Shown piece after piece: positions 1 through 9,256 of a stretch of DNA of 64,000 nt (positions are counted from its first letter, which is position 1; the number at the start of each line of letters is the position of its first letter). Source of the DNA: Pseudochrobactrum saccharolyticum (lineage in GTDB: Bacteria; Pseudomonadota; Alphaproteobacteria; Rhizobiales; Rhizobiaceae); the NCBI RefSeq assembly GCF_008801715.1, contig NZ_VZPG01000004.1:124001-188000 (forward strand). Reading direction: 5' to 3'. The translations under genes and the position numbers were made by a program. Below the pieces are notes generated by a model. The model searched no databases, was not told the DNA's origin, and was given only the letters and a program-made list of their open reading frames with translations.

Positions 1-1703
1 TGTTCTATTTTACCGGACGCATTGTTGATATTCTTGACCAGAGTGCAATGGAGCGTAGCTGGCACGGTCTTTATATCAGCGCCGGTTATGAATTGCTGGC
101 CATGGGGTTTATCGTGCTGGTGGTGCGGGTGCTGATGACCGCGCTCAGCTCCTTGCTGGATGACCAGACAATTACGCCCGGATTTTACAATCTGATCCGC
201 TGGCAGGCCAATTCCTATGTGTTGCGTCAGTCCTATGCGTTTTTCCAGAATGATTTTTCAGGCCGTATCGCTACCAAAGTCTGGCAGGCAGGGCAGGCGG
301 CCGGTGATCTGATTACCAGTTTCATTCAGGTTGTCTGGTTTATGATTATTTACAGCATCACAACATTGCTGCTGTTCGGTCAGCTCGACTGGCGGCTTGC
401 GGTACTGGTGGTGGTGTGGATGGTGTTATTCGCGTGGATCGCACGCCTCTATCTGCCGACCATGCGTAAACAGGCCGAGGCCAGTGCTGAGGCCGGTTCG
501 CTGATTAACGGTCGTATCGTCGACAGCTATACCAATATTCAGACCATCAAGCTGAATACGCCGGATATGGATCAGGCCTATCTGCGGTCAGGCTTTGCCA
601 GCTATATCAAGACCATGCTGCCTTTCATGCGCACGCTGACGGGAATGCGCGTTTCCATGACTGCACTTTCCAGCCTGATGATTGTGCTGGTTGCGGCATT
701 CTCGATTGATCTGTGGACCAAAGGTCAGGCGACAGTGGGTGAGGTGGCTTTCACGCTCGGTCTGGTTCTGCGTCTGAATATGCTGCTTGGTCGTTTGATG
801 ATGCAGATGAACGGTATGCTGCGTTCCTATGGTGTGATTGAAAACTCCATGCGGCTGATCTCTGCACCGCTCGGCATGGAAGATAAACGCGATGCCAAGC
901 CGCTGCAAGTGACTTCCGGTGCTATTGATATTGAGCATGTGACTTTCCGTTATAGCTCCGAGAATGAAAACAAGGTGAAGGCCGGTGTGCTGAGTGATAT
1001 CAGCCTTGCCATTCGCGGCGGTGAGCGTGTCGGTCTGATCGGTCACTCCGGTGCCGGTAAAACCACGCTGATAAATCTGATGCTGCGGCTCTATGATGTT
1101 GATACCGGCTCTGTGCGCATTGACGGGCAGGATGTGCGCGATGTGACGCAAAGCTCATTGCGTGCGGCTTTTGCGGTGGTCAGTCAGGAGACGGCACTGC
1201 TGCACCGCTCTTTGCGCGACAATATTATGCTGGCGAAAGCCGATGCATCTGAGGAAGAGCTGCGCTTTGCCGCCAGTCAGGCCGAGGCTGAGGAATTTAT
1301 CGGCGCCTTGGAGGATTACAAAGGTCGTAAAGCCTATGATGCTTTTGTCGGCGAGCGCGGCGTTAAATTGTCTGGCGGACAGCGGCAGAGAATCAGTATT
1401 GCCCGTGCCGTTTTGAAAAATGCGCCGATTCTTATTCTTGATGAGGCCACATCAGCTCTCGATTCAGAGGTCGAGGCAACCATTCAGGAAAATCTGACGC
1501 GGCTGATGGCGGGTAAAACCGTGATCGCTATTGCGCATCGTCTGTCGACAATTGCGCAGCTGGATCGTCTGGTTGTGCTGGATCATGGCCGGATTGCCGA
1601 AAGCGGTACGCATGACGAGCTGATTGCTTCGGGTGGTATTTATGCCGGTTTATGGGCGCGTCAGTCCGGTGGCTTTCTTGGTGAGGCCGATGAGGAAATC
1701 TGA
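1..1703 (+). CDS. ABC exporter, fused permease/ATPase (5' end outside window)
   Basis: The frame is open from the first bases of the window (reading F-Y-F-T-G-R-I-V-D...), so the true start lies upstream and about 566 C-terminal residues are seen. Hydrophobic segments of an exporter-type transmembrane domain occupy roughly bases 60-850. The nucleotide-binding domain follows: Walker A G-H-S-G-A-G-K-T-T at about 1041-1067, signature L-S-G-G-Q at about 1368-1382, Walker B I-L-I-L-D-E at about 1429-1446 and an H-loop histidine in A-H-R-L-S. This is the layout of a half-size exporter that works as a dimer in the inner membrane. The substrate cannot be read from sequence; lipids or drugs are usual for the family. 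The methionine codon at 48 is internal. It precedes petABC but is separated from it by about 580 bases. Confidence 0.9.
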   Translation, partial: FYFTGRIVDILDQSAMERSWHGLYISAGYELLAMGFIVLVVRVLMTALSSLLDDQTITPGFYNLIRWQANSYVLRQSYAFFQNDFSGRIATKVWQAGQAAGDLITSFIQVVWFMIIYSITTLLLFGQLDWRLAVLVVVWMVLFAWIARLYLPTMRKQAEASAEAGSLINGRIVDSYTNIQTIKLNTPDMDQAYLRSGFASYIKTMLPFMRTLTGMRVSMTALSSLMIVLVAAFSIDLWTKGQATVGEVAFTLGLVLRLNMLLGRLMMQMNGMLRSYGVIENSMRLISAPLGMEDKRDAKPLQVTSGAIDIEHVTFRYSSENENKVKAGVLSDISLAIRGGERVGLIGHSGAGKTTLINLMLRLYDVDTGSVRIDGQDVRDVTQSSLRAAFAVVSQETALLHRSLRDNIMLAKADASEEELRFAASQAEAEEFIGALEDYKGRKAYDAFVGERGVKLSGGQRQRISIARAVLKNAPILILDEATSALDSEVEATIQENLTRLMAGKTVIAIAHRLSTIAQLDRLVVLDHGRIAESGTHDELIASGGIYAGLWARQSGGFLGEADEEI

Positions 1704-1707
1704 ATAG

Positions 1708-1725
1708 CGGGGAGAATTCTCCCCG
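1708..1725 (+). terminator. GC-rich palindrome after the ABC gene
   Basis: Perfect 18-base palindrome CGGGGAGAATTCTCCCCG four bases after the ABC-exporter stop. There is no T-run behind it, so it may be an RNA 3'-end stabiliser or a weak terminator. Confidence 0.4.
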
Positions 1726-2284
1726 TGTGAACTTTGCGCGTGATCGGTCAAAACAGAGTTCTTATGCCGGTTGATGACGGAAATGCAGTGTTTTATGACG
1801 TTTTTGTAACTCTTTATGCGGTTGTTGCATCTGCGGCCTGCCGGTTCTTATTTTATATTGCATATCAGTAAACCGGGTTTCCTGACCGGTTCGGGCAGAG
1901 CGCGGTTTTATTTTAAAAACTGTTCGCAGGTAATTTTATACAGGTGCGGAATGGCCGTTTGCCTGTTCTGCCCCGTGTGATTTTGCACGAAATGGTCACA
2001 GGTGCTTTGCCATTGATACGGGTGAGGAAAGCCGTTTTTTGACCATAGTGCGGCCTTCACTTTGCCGGTTTCCATGCCTGCGACATGGTGCCGTAAGTGC
2101 CTCAGATGACTGGACAAGCTTTTTTATCATGCCTAAACCTTGAACAAGGTGGGGGAGTTATGTCCGGTTTGTATCTGTTTTCAGGTCTTACAGCTCTCAG
2201 CACAAAACGTCACATAATTACGGACGAATGTGCTCGCGGACAACAGAGGACAGTTCAACATGCAAGTCAAAAAGGAAGTGGTAC
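1726..2284. other. Intergenic region upstream of petA
   Basis: About 560 bases between the ABC gene and petA, presumably holding the petABC promoter. No -35/-10 pair stands out clearly. A small dyad, CCTTGAACAAGG, lies at about 2138-2149, just before a possible short leader ORF at 2160. Confidence 0.4.
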
Positions 2285-2288
2285 GTGA
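2160..2288 (+). CDS. Possible 42-residue leader ORF overlapping the petA start
   Basis: ATG at 2160 follows AAGGTGGGGGAG, which contains plausible Shine-Dalgarno sequence. The frame runs 42 codons to a TGA at 2286-2288 that overlaps the petA GTG start (2285). The predicted peptide starts [10 protein letters not shown] and has no family I recognise. The arrangement would allow translational coupling to petA, but it could be chance. Codon composition is not persuasive. Confidence 0.25.
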   Translation: MSGLYLFSGLTALSTKRHIITDECARGQQRTVQHASQKGSGT

Positions 2289-2848
2289 GCGCACACGACA
2301 CAGCTGAGCCGACACGGCGTGATTTTCTGTACATAGCGACGGGAATGGCCGGCGTAGTCGGTGCTGCCGGCTTGGCATGGCCATTTATCGACCAGATGCG
2401 GCCGGATGCTTCAACCCTTGCGGCGGCATCCATTGAAGTGGACGTTTCGTCCCTCGCGGAAGGCGGATCGCTGACAGTAAAATGGCGCGGTAAGCCGGTA
2501 TTTATCCGTAACCGTACGGCTAAAGAAATCGAAGATGCCAAAAACACGCCGATGTCTGCATTGAAGGATCCTCTGGCGCGTAATGCCAATCTGGCAGCCG
2601 ACGCACCGGCTTCGGATCTGGAACGCACTGCCGGTGAAGGCAAAGAAAACTGGATCGTCATGATCGGCGTTTGCACCCATCTGGGTTGCGTGCCGCTTGG
2701 TGAAGCCGGTGAATTCGGCGGATGGTTCTGCCCGTGCCACGGTTCGACTTATGATACGGCTGGCCGTATCCGCAGCGGTCCGGCACCGGAAAACATGCAC
2801 ATTCCGGAATTTGCATTCATTTCCGACACCGTCATTAAAGTCGGTTGA
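2285..2848 (+). CDS. petA: Ubiquinol-cytochrome c reductase, Rieske iron-sulfur subunit
   Basis: Rieske [2Fe-2S] subunit of the cytochrome bc1 complex; it passes one electron from ubiquinol to cytochrome c1 on the periplasmic side of the inner membrane. The GTG at 2285 gives 187 residues, a normal length, and is preceded by AAGGAAG. An ATG at 2228 in the same frame would add 19 atypical residues. A twin-arginine segment (R-R-D-F-L) precedes the single N-terminal membrane helix, as expected for Tat-dependent insertion. The two cluster boxes are C130-T-H132-L-G-C135 and C149-P-C151-H152-G-S. First gene of petABC, 20 bases before petB. Confidence 0.96.
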   Translation: MSAHDTAEPTRRDFLYIATGMAGVVGAAGLAWPFIDQMRPDASTLAAASIEVDVSSLAEGGSLTVKWRGKPVFIRNRTAKEIEDAKNTPMSALKDPLARNANLAADAPASDLERTAGEGKENWIVMIGVCTHLGCVPLGEAGEFGGWFCPCHGSTYDTAGRIRSGPAPENMHIPEFAFISDTVIKVG

Positions 2849-2868
2849 GTGGTCTGAGGAGAAATTTT

Positions 2869-4146
2869 ATGAGCGGCGGACACTCTTCATATACGCCAAA
2901 GACCGGTATCGAAAAATGGGTTGACGCAAGGCTGCCTCTGCCGCGCCTCGTCTATGACTCGTTTATTGCTTATCCGGTTCCGCGTAACCTGAACTATATG
3001 TATACATTCGGCGGCATTCTGGCCTTCATGCTGATCGCTCAGCTGTTGACCGGTATTGTGCTGGCTATGCATTATGCAGCATCCACCCAGCTGGCTTTCG
3101 GCTCGGTCGAAAAGATCATGCGTGATGTCAATTCCGGCTGGTTGCTGCGTTATATGCACTCCAATGGTGCATCCTTCTTCTTTATTGCGGTTTACCTGCA
3201 TATCGCCCGCGGTATGTATTACGGTTCCTATAAAGCACCGCGTGAGCTGCTGTGGATCCTCGGCGTGGTCATTTTCCTGCTGATGATGGCAACCGCATTC
3301 ATGGGCTATGTGCTGCCATGGGGACAGATGTCCTTCTGGGGTGCGACCGTTATCACCGGCTTCTTTACGGCGTTTCCGATTATCGGTGAACCGATCCAGC
3401 AGCTGCTGCTTGGCGGTTTTGCCGTGGATAATCCGACACTGAACCGCTTCTTCTCGCTGCACTATCTTCTGCCGTTCATGATTGCCGGTGTTGTTGTGCT
3501 GCACGTATGGGCACTGCATGTGACCGGTCAGACAAACCCGACCGGTATTGAAGTGAAAACGAAGACAGATACACTGCCATTCACACCTTATGCGACAATT
3601 AAAGACGCATTCGGCGCGGTCGTGTTCTTCATCTTCTTCGCCTATTTCGTCTTCTATATGCCGAACTATCTCGGCCATCCGGATAACTATATTGAAGCAA
3701 ATGCGATGGTAACCCCTGCGCATATCGTTCCTGAATGGTACTTCCTGCCGTTCTATGCGATGCTGCGCGCGATTACCTTCAATATCGGCCCGATCGACTC
3801 CAAGCTCGGCGGTGTTCTGGTGATGTTTGGTTCGATTGCTATCCTGTTTGTGCTGCCATGGCTTGATACATCGAAGGTACGTTCGGCGGTTTACCGTCCT
3901 TGGTTCAAGATGTTCTTCTGGGTATTTGTCGCCAATGCGATTTTCCTCGGCTGGCTCGGTTCCCGTCCTGCTGAGGGTGTCTATACTCTGATGGCACAGA
4001 TCGGCACGCTGTATTATTTCGCATTCTTTATCATCATTCTGCCGGTACTCGGTTTGGTTGAAAAGCCGAAGCGTATACCAAACTCCATCACTGAAGCGGT
4101 TCTCGGTTCGGATGATGAAGTTGCAAAAGCAGATGCTAAAGCCTGA
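2869..4146 (+). CDS. petB: Ubiquinol-cytochrome c reductase, cytochrome b subunit
   Basis: Di-haem membrane core of the bc1 complex, carrying the quinol-oxidising and quinone-reducing sites. 425 residues, the usual length, with eight or so membrane helices. Visible landmarks are the haem-ligand regions (H-S-N-G-A-S, Y-L-H-I-A-R-G, H-Y-L-L-P-F and V-V-L-H-V-W-A-L-H) and the Qo-site P-E-W-Y motif. The ATG at 2869 follows AGGAGA. A TTG at 2845 in the same frame overlaps the petA stop but lacks a ribosome site and would add residues not usual for the family. Middle gene of petABC. Confidence 0.97.
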   Translation: MSGGHSSYTPKTGIEKWVDARLPLPRLVYDSFIAYPVPRNLNYMYTFGGILAFMLIAQLLTGIVLAMHYAASTQLAFGSVEKIMRDVNSGWLLRYMHSNGASFFFIAVYLHIARGMYYGSYKAPRELLWILGVVIFLLMMATAFMGYVLPWGQMSFWGATVITGFFTAFPIIGEPIQQLLLGGFAVDNPTLNRFFSLHYLLPFMIAGVVVLHVWALHVTGQTNPTGIEVKTKTDTLPFTPYATIKDAFGAVVFFIFFAYFVFYMPNYLGHPDNYIEANAMVTPAHIVPEWYFLPFYAMLRAITFNIGPIDSKLGGVLVMFGSIAILFVLPWLDTSKVRSAVYRPWFKMFFWVFVANAIFLGWLGSRPAEGVYTLMAQIGTLYYFAFFIIILPVLGLVEKPKRIPNSITEAVLGSDDEVAKADAKA

Positions 4147-4175
4147 TTGCAGCACCAGATAGGAAGAGTACAGTT

Positions 4176-5036
4176 ATGAAAATGTTCTTTACCGGTCTTG
4201 CTGCTTTCGGTCTGGCCACAGCGCTCACACTGGGCGCTGTACAGGCTGAGACTGCGGGCAGTGAAGCAGAACCGGCACATTACCCGATCAAGCATCCGAC
4301 ACAGGAAAGCTGGTCATTCGCAGGGCCTTTCGGCACTTATGACAAGGCACAGTTGCAGCGCGGCCTGAAAATCTACAAGGAAGTCTGCTCCGCCTGTCAT
4401 TCGATGAAACTGGTACCGTTCCGCACGCTGAGCGATCTTGGTTATAATGATGACCAGATCAAAGCTTTTGCTGCGGAATATGAAGTGCAGGACGGCCCGA
4501 ATGCTGATGGTGAAATGTTCACCCGTGCAGCGCGTCCGGGCGATTATTTCCCGTCACCTTTCGCGAATGCGGAAGCCGCGGCCGCTGCCAATAATAATGC
4601 AGTTCCGCCGGATTTCTCGCTGATCGCCAAGGCGCGTGGTGTTGAGCGTGGTTTCCCGACATTTGTGTTTGATATTTTCACACAATATGCGGAAGCGGGT
4701 CCTGATTATATTCACGCCCTGCTGACCAGCTATGATGAGACACCGCCTGCAGGTATGCAAATTCCGGAAGGCACGCATTATAACCCTGCCTTTATTGCCG
4801 GTAAGTCGCTTGCTATGGCCAAGCCACTCAGCGACGGTCAGGTGACTTATGATGACGGTTCGCCGGAAACGGTTGAGCAATATTCGCGCGATATTTCTGC
4901 GTTCCTGATGTGGGCTGCAGAGCCGCATATGGAAGATCGTAAGAAAACCGGTTTCCGCGTTATCGTGTTCCTGCTGTTGCTGGGTGCAATTGTTTACGCA
5001 ACGAAACGTCGTGTTTTTGCGGGTATTAAGCACTAA
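4176..5036 (+). CDS. petC: Ubiquinol-cytochrome c reductase, cytochrome c1
   Basis: Membrane-anchored c-type haem subunit that hands electrons from the Rieske protein to soluble or membrane cytochrome c. 286 residues. A cleavable signal peptide ends near A-V-Q-A-E, the haem-binding motif is C71-S-A-C74-H75, and a C-terminal helix (V-I-V-F-L-L-L-L-G) anchors the protein. AGGAAG precedes the ATG. Last gene of the operon, followed by a terminator. In other alphaproteobacteria a MarR/OmpR-type pair, petP-petR, is linked to bc1 expression; a similar pair lies at 21.9-23.3 kb here. Confidence 0.96.
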   Translation: MKMFFTGLAAFGLATALTLGAVQAETAGSEAEPAHYPIKHPTQESWSFAGPFGTYDKAQLQRGLKIYKEVCSACHSMKLVPFRTLSDLGYNDDQIKAFAAEYEVQDGPNADGEMFTRAARPGDYFPSPFANAEAAAAANNNAVPPDFSLIAKARGVERGFPTFVFDIFTQYAEAGPDYIHALLTSYDETPPAGMQIPEGTHYNPAFIAGKSLAMAKPLSDGQVTYDDGSPETVEQYSRDISAFLMWAAEPHMEDRKKTGFRVIVFLLLLGAIVYATKRRVFAGIKH

Positions 5037-5072
5037 TTGGCTTCACACTGATCGTGTGATCCTATAAATAAG

Positions 5073-5100
5073 AAAAAGGGCGCTTAGGGCGTCCTTTTTT
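5073..5100 (+). terminator. Terminator of petABC
   Basis: Stem AGGGCGC / GCGTCCT (one G-U pair) with an A-run before and six T after. It lies 40 bases past the petC stop. Confidence 0.8.
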
Positions 5101-5239
5101 ATGTGAAGTTTGATCTGTTTTATCTGCTTACTGTGCGTAGCCGGTAAACAGAGCGCTATAACGCCGGATGGCGATTATCTGTCTCAACAGAGGATTGAAC
5201 GGATAGAGCCAACCAGAGAGTTACAAATGAGGATTTGCC

Positions 5240-5785
5240 ATGAATGATGAAACCAAAGAGTTTCTGAAGGCTTCGTTGCGTACAATTCCGGACTATCCGC
5301 GTCCGGGCGTAATGTTTCGCGATGTAACGACACTGATGGGCAATCCTCAGGCTTTCCGCCGTGCGATTGATGAACTGGTATTTCCTTTTGCCGGTGGCAA
5401 AGCTGACAAGATTGCCGGCGTAGAAGCCCGTGGCTTTATTCTCGGTGGCGCAATGGCGCATCAGCTGTCGGCCGGTTTTGTGCCGATCCGCAAAAAAGGC
5501 AAGTTGCCTTATGAGACTGTGCGTATTGCCTATAGTCTGGAATATGGCCTTGATGAAATGGAAATGCATAGCGATGCGATCCATCCTGGTGAACGGGTCA
5601 TCCTCGTTGACGATCTGATCGCAACGGGCGGTACAGCTGTTGCTGCGGTCAATCTGCTGCGTCAGATGAAAGCTGAAATTGTTGCTGCCTGTTTCATTAT
5701 CGATCTGCCTGATCTTGGCGGACGCAAGAAGCTGGAAGAGCTCGGTGTGCAGGTTCGCACCTTGCTGGAATTTGAAGGCGATTAA
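5240..5785 (+). CDS. apt: Adenine phosphoribosyltransferase
   Basis: Purine salvage enzyme in the cytoplasm: adenine + PRPP gives AMP + pyrophosphate. 181 residues, the family length. The PRPP-binding motif [14 protein letters not shown] is near residues 120-135, and the N-terminal region F-R-D-V-T-T-L and the G-V-E-A-R-G-F segment are typical of Apt. ATG at 5240 after GAGG. It is transcribed in the direction of petABC but lies behind a terminator, so it probably has its own promoter in 5101-5239. Confidence 0.96.
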   Translation: MNDETKEFLKASLRTIPDYPRPGVMFRDVTTLMGNPQAFRRAIDELVFPFAGGKADKIAGVEARGFILGGAMAHQLSAGFVPIRKKGKLPYETVRIAYSLEYGLDEMEMHSDAIHPGERVILVDDLIATGGTAVAAVNLLRQMKAEIVAACFIIDLPDLGGRKKLEELGVQVRTLLEFEGD

Positions 5786-5803
5786 GTCTGCTTATCTCTG
5801 AGA

Positions 5804-5913
5804 TGAGAGCATAATTTCTTCAACTTGGATCAGTTTAAGGTAAAAATTATGCTCTCATTTTTAAGTGTTAGAGCGACCTTGTGTAGCGCCCAATAGGGCG
5901 CACGGCGCTCTAA
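5804..5913 (+). repeat. Mosaic palindromic repeat, copy 1 (M2 + M1)
   Basis: Module M2: 14-base inverted repeat TGAGAGCATAATTT (5804-5817) / AAATTATGCTCTCA (5844-5857), with a second inner pairing CTTCAACT / AGTTTAAG. Module M1: TTAGAGCG (5868-5875) / CGCTCTAA (5906-5913) enclosing GCGCCC-AATA-GGGCGC (5886-5901). Copies recur at 19.9, 24.1, 27.9, 34.8, 50.2 and 58.1 kb. The architecture resembles the intergenic mosaic elements of rhizobia (RIME) and Brucella (Bru-RS); that assignment is inference. It sits in the 3' flank of apt. Confidence 0.85.
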
Positions 5914-5914
5914 T

Positions 5915-5948
5915 AAAAAGCCTGCCTGAGCAATCAGGCAGGCTTTTT
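5915..5948. terminator. Bidirectional terminator between apt and the MaoC pair
   Basis: Perfect 15-base stem AAAAAGCCTGCCTGA / TCAGGCAGGCTTTTT closing a GCAA tetraloop. T-runs on both strands serve the convergent apt (+) and MaoC (-) transcripts. Confidence 0.92.
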
Positions 5949-5969
5949 ATATTTCTAATGTGCTTACGA

Positions 5970-6458
5970 TCAGGGCAGCTTCACCAGAGCGGCGCCGTCA
6001 AATTGCATCACGCGCTCACCATGCTGGTTTGTACCTGTGGAGTGGTGACTGAGCATAGACCAGCCCGGTTTCGTCGCCAGCGGGCGAATACCGGTGATCT
6101 GTGCAGTATAAGCGATCACATCACCTGCAAAGACCGGATGCTCCCAGCGCAGATTTTCAAAGCCGGGTGAGGGGCCGAAAACCGGCGGCGTTTCTCCGCG
6201 CTCCATGCAGGTTTTAATTATACCAATCATGGATTGCACATTCAGGCGCATCCAGACCGCAGTGGTGTGCCAGCCTGAGGCGCAGAGGGCGCCAAAGAAA
6301 CTTTCTTTGGCTGCAACCGGATCGGTATGAAAGACTTGCGGGTCATATTTTTCTGCAAAGCGGATAATCTTCGCCTCGGTAAATTCATAAGAGCCGATGG
6401 TAACTGTTTTGCCGATATTCTCTTCAAGAATGGATGGCTTGCTGGTCTTTTCCATCAT
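5970..6458 (-). CDS. MaoC-fold (hot-dog) dehydratase family protein, second of pair
   Basis: 162 residues with the MaoC/hot-dog look: an N-terminal G-K-T-V-T-I-G-S-Y-E segment, then F-A-E-K-Y-D-P-Q-x-F-H, A-S-G-W-H-T-T and a late F-A-G-D-V-I. The D-P-Q-x-F-H segment carries the Asp/His region that acts in hydratases of this fold. Substrate unknown; such proteins hydrate or dehydrate acyl thioesters. Its ATG overlaps the TGA of the gene upstream (T-G-A-T-G at 6460-6456), and AGGAGG lies just before, so the two are translationally coupled. Likely forms a heterodimer or pseudo-dimer with its neighbour. Confidence 0.85.
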   Translation of the reverse strand: MMEKTSKPSILEENIGKTVTIGSYEFTEAKIIRFAEKYDPQVFHTDPVAAKESFFGALCASGWHTTAVWMRLNVQSMIGIIKTCMERGETPPVFGPSPGFENLRWEHPVFAGDVIAYTAQITGIRPLATKPGWSMLSHHSTGTNQHGERVMQFDGAALVKLP

Positions 6459-6919
6459 CACGCCTCCTGAATATTTACGCGCATGAAAATTGAACCCTGT
6501 GCTTCACAAACGGGAATGTCATTCTGATTGGTGATCTTGTGGTTCAGCCGGATGATGCCGAGTGAGGCTTGAGAGCGAGAGATACGCTTTTCCAGCACTG
6601 TTGTGGTTGCGCTGATTGTGTCTCCGGCCAGTACAGGTTTCAGCCATTTGACATATTCCACGCCGGGTGCGCCCTGACTGTCGGAATTGCTGATAAACCG
6701 GTCAGCCATCATGCGCATCAGCATGGCACAGGTATGCCAGCCGGAAGCGGAAAGCCCGCCGAGAATTGACGCTTTGCCTGCCTCTTCGCTCATATGAAAA
6801 GGCTGAGGGTCAAACTCGCTGGCAAAGGCAATGACTTCTTCTGCAGTCACCAGCTTGGAGCCGAGTTGCAGGCTGTCGCCGACGATAAAATCATTATAGG
6901 TGAAATGGGGCTGGCTCAA
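6458..6919 (-). CDS. MaoC-fold (hot-dog) dehydratase family protein, first of pair
   Basis: Paralogue of the following gene, with F-A-S-E-F-D-P-Q-P-F-H, L-S-A-S-G-W-H-T and V-L-A-G-D-T-I in the same order. I place the start at TTG 6919 (153 residues), nine bases after GGAGG. The GTG at 6925 is only three bases from it, and the long upstream extension to 7042 is rich in Arg/Ser/His and unlike the family. Function is probably acyl-CoA hydration; the substrate cannot be told. The pair is followed by the bidirectional terminator shared with apt. Confidence 0.8.
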   Translation of the reverse strand: MSQPHFTYNDFIVGDSLQLGSKLVTAEEVIAFASEFDPQPFHMSEEAGKASILGGLSASGWHTCAMLMRMMADRFISNSDSQGAPGVEYVKWLKPVLAGDTISATTTVLEKRISRSQASLGIIRLNHKITNQNDIPVCEAQGSIFMRVNIQEA

Positions 6920-7048
6920 CGGCACTCTCCTCCGTTTATATGACAAGCTGCCGTGCAATAGTGATATGTGGCTGCTTTGTTTTCGGTGTTGTATCCTATG
7001 ATCTTTTACGTAAACGTCAAATGATGTTTTGTTAAATTGCACAGATAC

Positions 7049-7078
7049 AAAAAAAAGCCCTGCAGAGCAGGGCTTTAA
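7049..7078 (-). terminator. Terminator of ychF
   Basis: Stem AAAGCCCTGC / GCAGGGCTTT with loop AGA. On the minus strand it is followed by a run of T. It lies just past the ychF stop. Confidence 0.9.
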
Positions 7079-7096
7079 ATTCGGTGATATATAAAA

Positions 7097-8200
7097 TCAG
7101 GTGTTGAATTTGAACAGCATCACATCGCCGTCCTGCACCACATATTCCTTGCCTTCATCGCGGGCTTTACCGGCTTCTTTGGCGCCGACTTCACCCTTAA
7201 AGGTAACGTAGTCATTAAACGCGATAGTCTGCGCGCGGATGAAGCCGCGTTCAAAATCAGTATGGATCACACCGGCTGCCTGCGGAGCTTTAGCACCGCG
7301 ATGCACAGTCCATGCACGGGTTTCTTTTGGTCCGGCAGTGAAATAAGTAATCAGATCAAGCAGGCTGTAGCCCGCACGGATCAGACGGTCGAGACCCGGC
7401 TCTTCCAGACCCATTTCACCAAGGAACAGCTGTGCATCTTCATCCGGCAGCTGCGAAACTTCCGCTTCAATCGCTGCGGAAATGATAACAGTTTCCGCAC
7501 CCTGTTCTTTTGCCATTTTGGCGACAGCTTCGGTGTGCTCGTTGCCGTTTGCTGCATCGCTTTCAGCGACATTGCAGACATAAAGCACAGGCTTTGAAGT
7601 CAGCAGGTTCAGGCCTTTGAGGATCAGCAGATCGTCCGGTGCAATGCCTTTCAGCAGCATACGGACAGGCTCACCATTCTGAAGCAGCTTCAGGGATTCT
7701 TCCATCATCGGCAGAACGGTTGTGGCTTCTTTGTCTTTGCCGGTGGCGCGCTTGCGGATCTGCACGATGCGGCGCTCAAGGCTTTCGAGATCGGAGAGCA
7801 TCAGTTCTGTTTCAACAGTCTGCGCATCGGAGACCGGATCAATACGGCCTTCAACATGGGTGATGTCATCATCTTCAAAGCAGCGCAGCACATGAACAAT
7901 CGCATCGACTTCACGGATATTGGCGAGGAACTGGTTGCCCAGACCTTCACCCTTGGAAGCGCCGCGTACCAGACCGGCAATATCAACAAAGTTGATGCGG
8001 GTCGGGATCAGTTCTTTTGAACCGGCAATGTCTGCGATCTGGCGCATACGGCTGTCCGGCACTGCAACTTCACCGGTATTCGGCTCAATGGTGCAGAAAG
8101 GATAGTTTGCAGCCTGTGCGGCAGCTGTTTTGGTCAGTGCGTTGAAGAGGGTGGACTTGCCGACATTTGGCAGGCCAACGATACCGCATTTGAAACCCAT
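7097..8200 (-). CDS. ychF: Redox-regulated ATPase YchF (OLA1 family)
   Basis: 367-residue P-loop protein of the Obg-related YchF family, which binds ribosomes and prefers ATP over GTP; linked to stress responses and translation in other bacteria. Walker A is G-L-P-N-V-G-K-S-T near residues 9-17. The switch/G3 region is D-I-A-G-L-V-R-G-A near residue 75, followed by G-E-G-L-G-N. A C-terminal TGS-like domain is present (G-P-K-E-T-R-A-W-T, then A-G-V-I-H-T-D-F-E-R-G-F-I-R-A). Family length and ends are normal. It follows pth in the same direction, 194 bases apart, as in many Rhizobiales. Confidence 0.96.
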   Translation of the reverse strand: MGFKCGIVGLPNVGKSTLFNALTKTAAAQAANYPFCTIEPNTGEVAVPDSRMRQIADIAGSKELIPTRINFVDIAGLVRGASKGEGLGNQFLANIREVDAIVHVLRCFEDDDITHVEGRIDPVSDAQTVETELMLSDLESLERRIVQIRKRATGKDKEATTVLPMMEESLKLLQNGEPVRMLLKGIAPDDLLILKGLNLLTSKPVLYVCNVAESDAANGNEHTEAVAKMAKEQGAETVIISAAIEAEVSQLPDEDAQLFLGEMGLEEPGLDRLIRAGYSLLDLITYFTAGPKETRAWTVHRGAKAPQAAGVIHTDFERGFIRAQTIAFNDYVTFKGEVGAKEAGKARDEGKEYVVQDGDVMLFKFNT

Positions 8201-8394
8201 GGTAGAACCTTATCCGGTCTGGTGCGAATTTTAAGAACGACCGGCAATGGCGCGGTTCAGCCCTTATCCTTCAGCATGAAACGTAATGAATATTGCCATT
8301 GCCTATGCGCTATGGGGCAAGCACAGGTCAAGGGCAGTGGTGTAAATTGCGGGAAAAAGCCGCTGAAAATTGCAGCTTGCAGCGCGTTTTGTGT

Positions 8395-9135
8395 TTAGTC
8401 GCCCTTTTTGCCGAAGAGTTTGGCCAGCATATCGGCCATAGGGCCGGTTGTCGGAACTTTGGGGGCAATCGTATTATTCTGCCGTGCCTGACGGATATGG
8501 CTCTGGGCTTTGGGTGCAGCTTTTACCGGTGCCTCTGCTTTGGCATCCTGCTTGCCGCCCATGACAAGCGACAGCTTATTCATGAAGCCGTTATCGTCTT
8601 TTTTGACGAGATAGGACAGATTGTCAGCAATGCCGGTAAAGAGCAGATCCAGCCATTCATTGTCGGCTTTGGCAAAATCACCCAGCACATAATGATGCAC
8701 CAGATCTTTCGAACCCGGATGGCCGATGCCAAGGCGCATACGGCGATATTCCTTGGAGTTCAGCAACCCGTGCATATGCTGGTCGATGGACTTGATACCA
8801 TTGTGACCATTGGCACTGCCACCGGCTTTGACCCGCAATTTAGCTGGCGGCAGATCAAGCTCGTCATAGACTACAATGAGATCGCTGATTGCCAGCTTAT
8901 AGAAACGCATCGCTTCGCCGACAGACTGACCGGAAAGGTTCATAAAAGTTTGCGGCTTGAGCAGCAGTACTTTCTCGCCGTCGATCATGCCTTCGGAAAT
9001 CAAACCCTGAAACTTTTTCGACCATGGCGAAAAGCGATGGCGGGCATGAATTTCATCCACGGCCATAAAACCGATATTATGACGATTTCGCGCATATTGC
9101 GCACCGGGATTGCCGAGGCCGGTTATCAGCAGCAT
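8395..9135 (-). CDS. pth: Peptidyl-tRNA hydrolase
   Basis: Releases tRNA from stalled or dropped-off peptidyl-tRNA in the cytoplasm. The N-terminal [13 protein letters not shown] catalytic-His segment, the [10 protein letters not shown] stretch and [11 protein letters not shown] are all present. 246 residues is longer than the E. coli enzyme because of a C-terminal tail of about 50 residues, rich in Lys/Ala/Pro and ending F-G-K-K-G-D; such a tail is seen in other alphaproteobacteria. The rplY-pth-ychF order supports the call. ATG at 9135. Confidence 0.95.
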   Translation of the reverse strand: MLLITGLGNPGAQYARNRHNIGFMAVDEIHARHRFSPWSKKFQGLISEGMIDGEKVLLLKPQTFMNLSGQSVGEAMRFYKLAISDLIVVYDELDLPPAKLRVKAGGSANGHNGIKSIDQHMHGLLNSKEYRRMRLGIGHPGSKDLVHHYVLGDFAKADNEWLDLLFTGIADNLSYLVKKDDNGFMNKLSLVMGGKQDAKAEAPVKAAPKAQSHIRQARQNNTIAPKVPTTGPMADMLAKLFGKKGD

Positions 9136-9197
9136 GGTCGTCTCCGAGAGTAAGATATGGCAAGCGTTTTATCAGGCTGTGCTGGTATCACAAACAA

Positions 9198-9227
9198 AAA
9201 CATCTCCGGTTTGCACCGGAGATGTTT
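9198..9227 (-). terminator. Terminator of rplY
   Basis: 13-base perfect stem AAACATCTCCGGT / ACCGGAGATGTTT with loop TTGC, T-rich on the minus strand. It lies between rplY and pth, so pth probably also has its own promoter or is read through. Confidence 0.88.
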
Positions 9228-9256
9228 GATAAATCAGAAGCCTGAAGGCTTGAAAT

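Noticed and set aside
2887-4155. 422-codon open frame antisense to petB
   Set aside because: It mirrors petB codon structure, is rich in His/Gln/Arg without any motif, and petB is unmistakable. Shadow frame.
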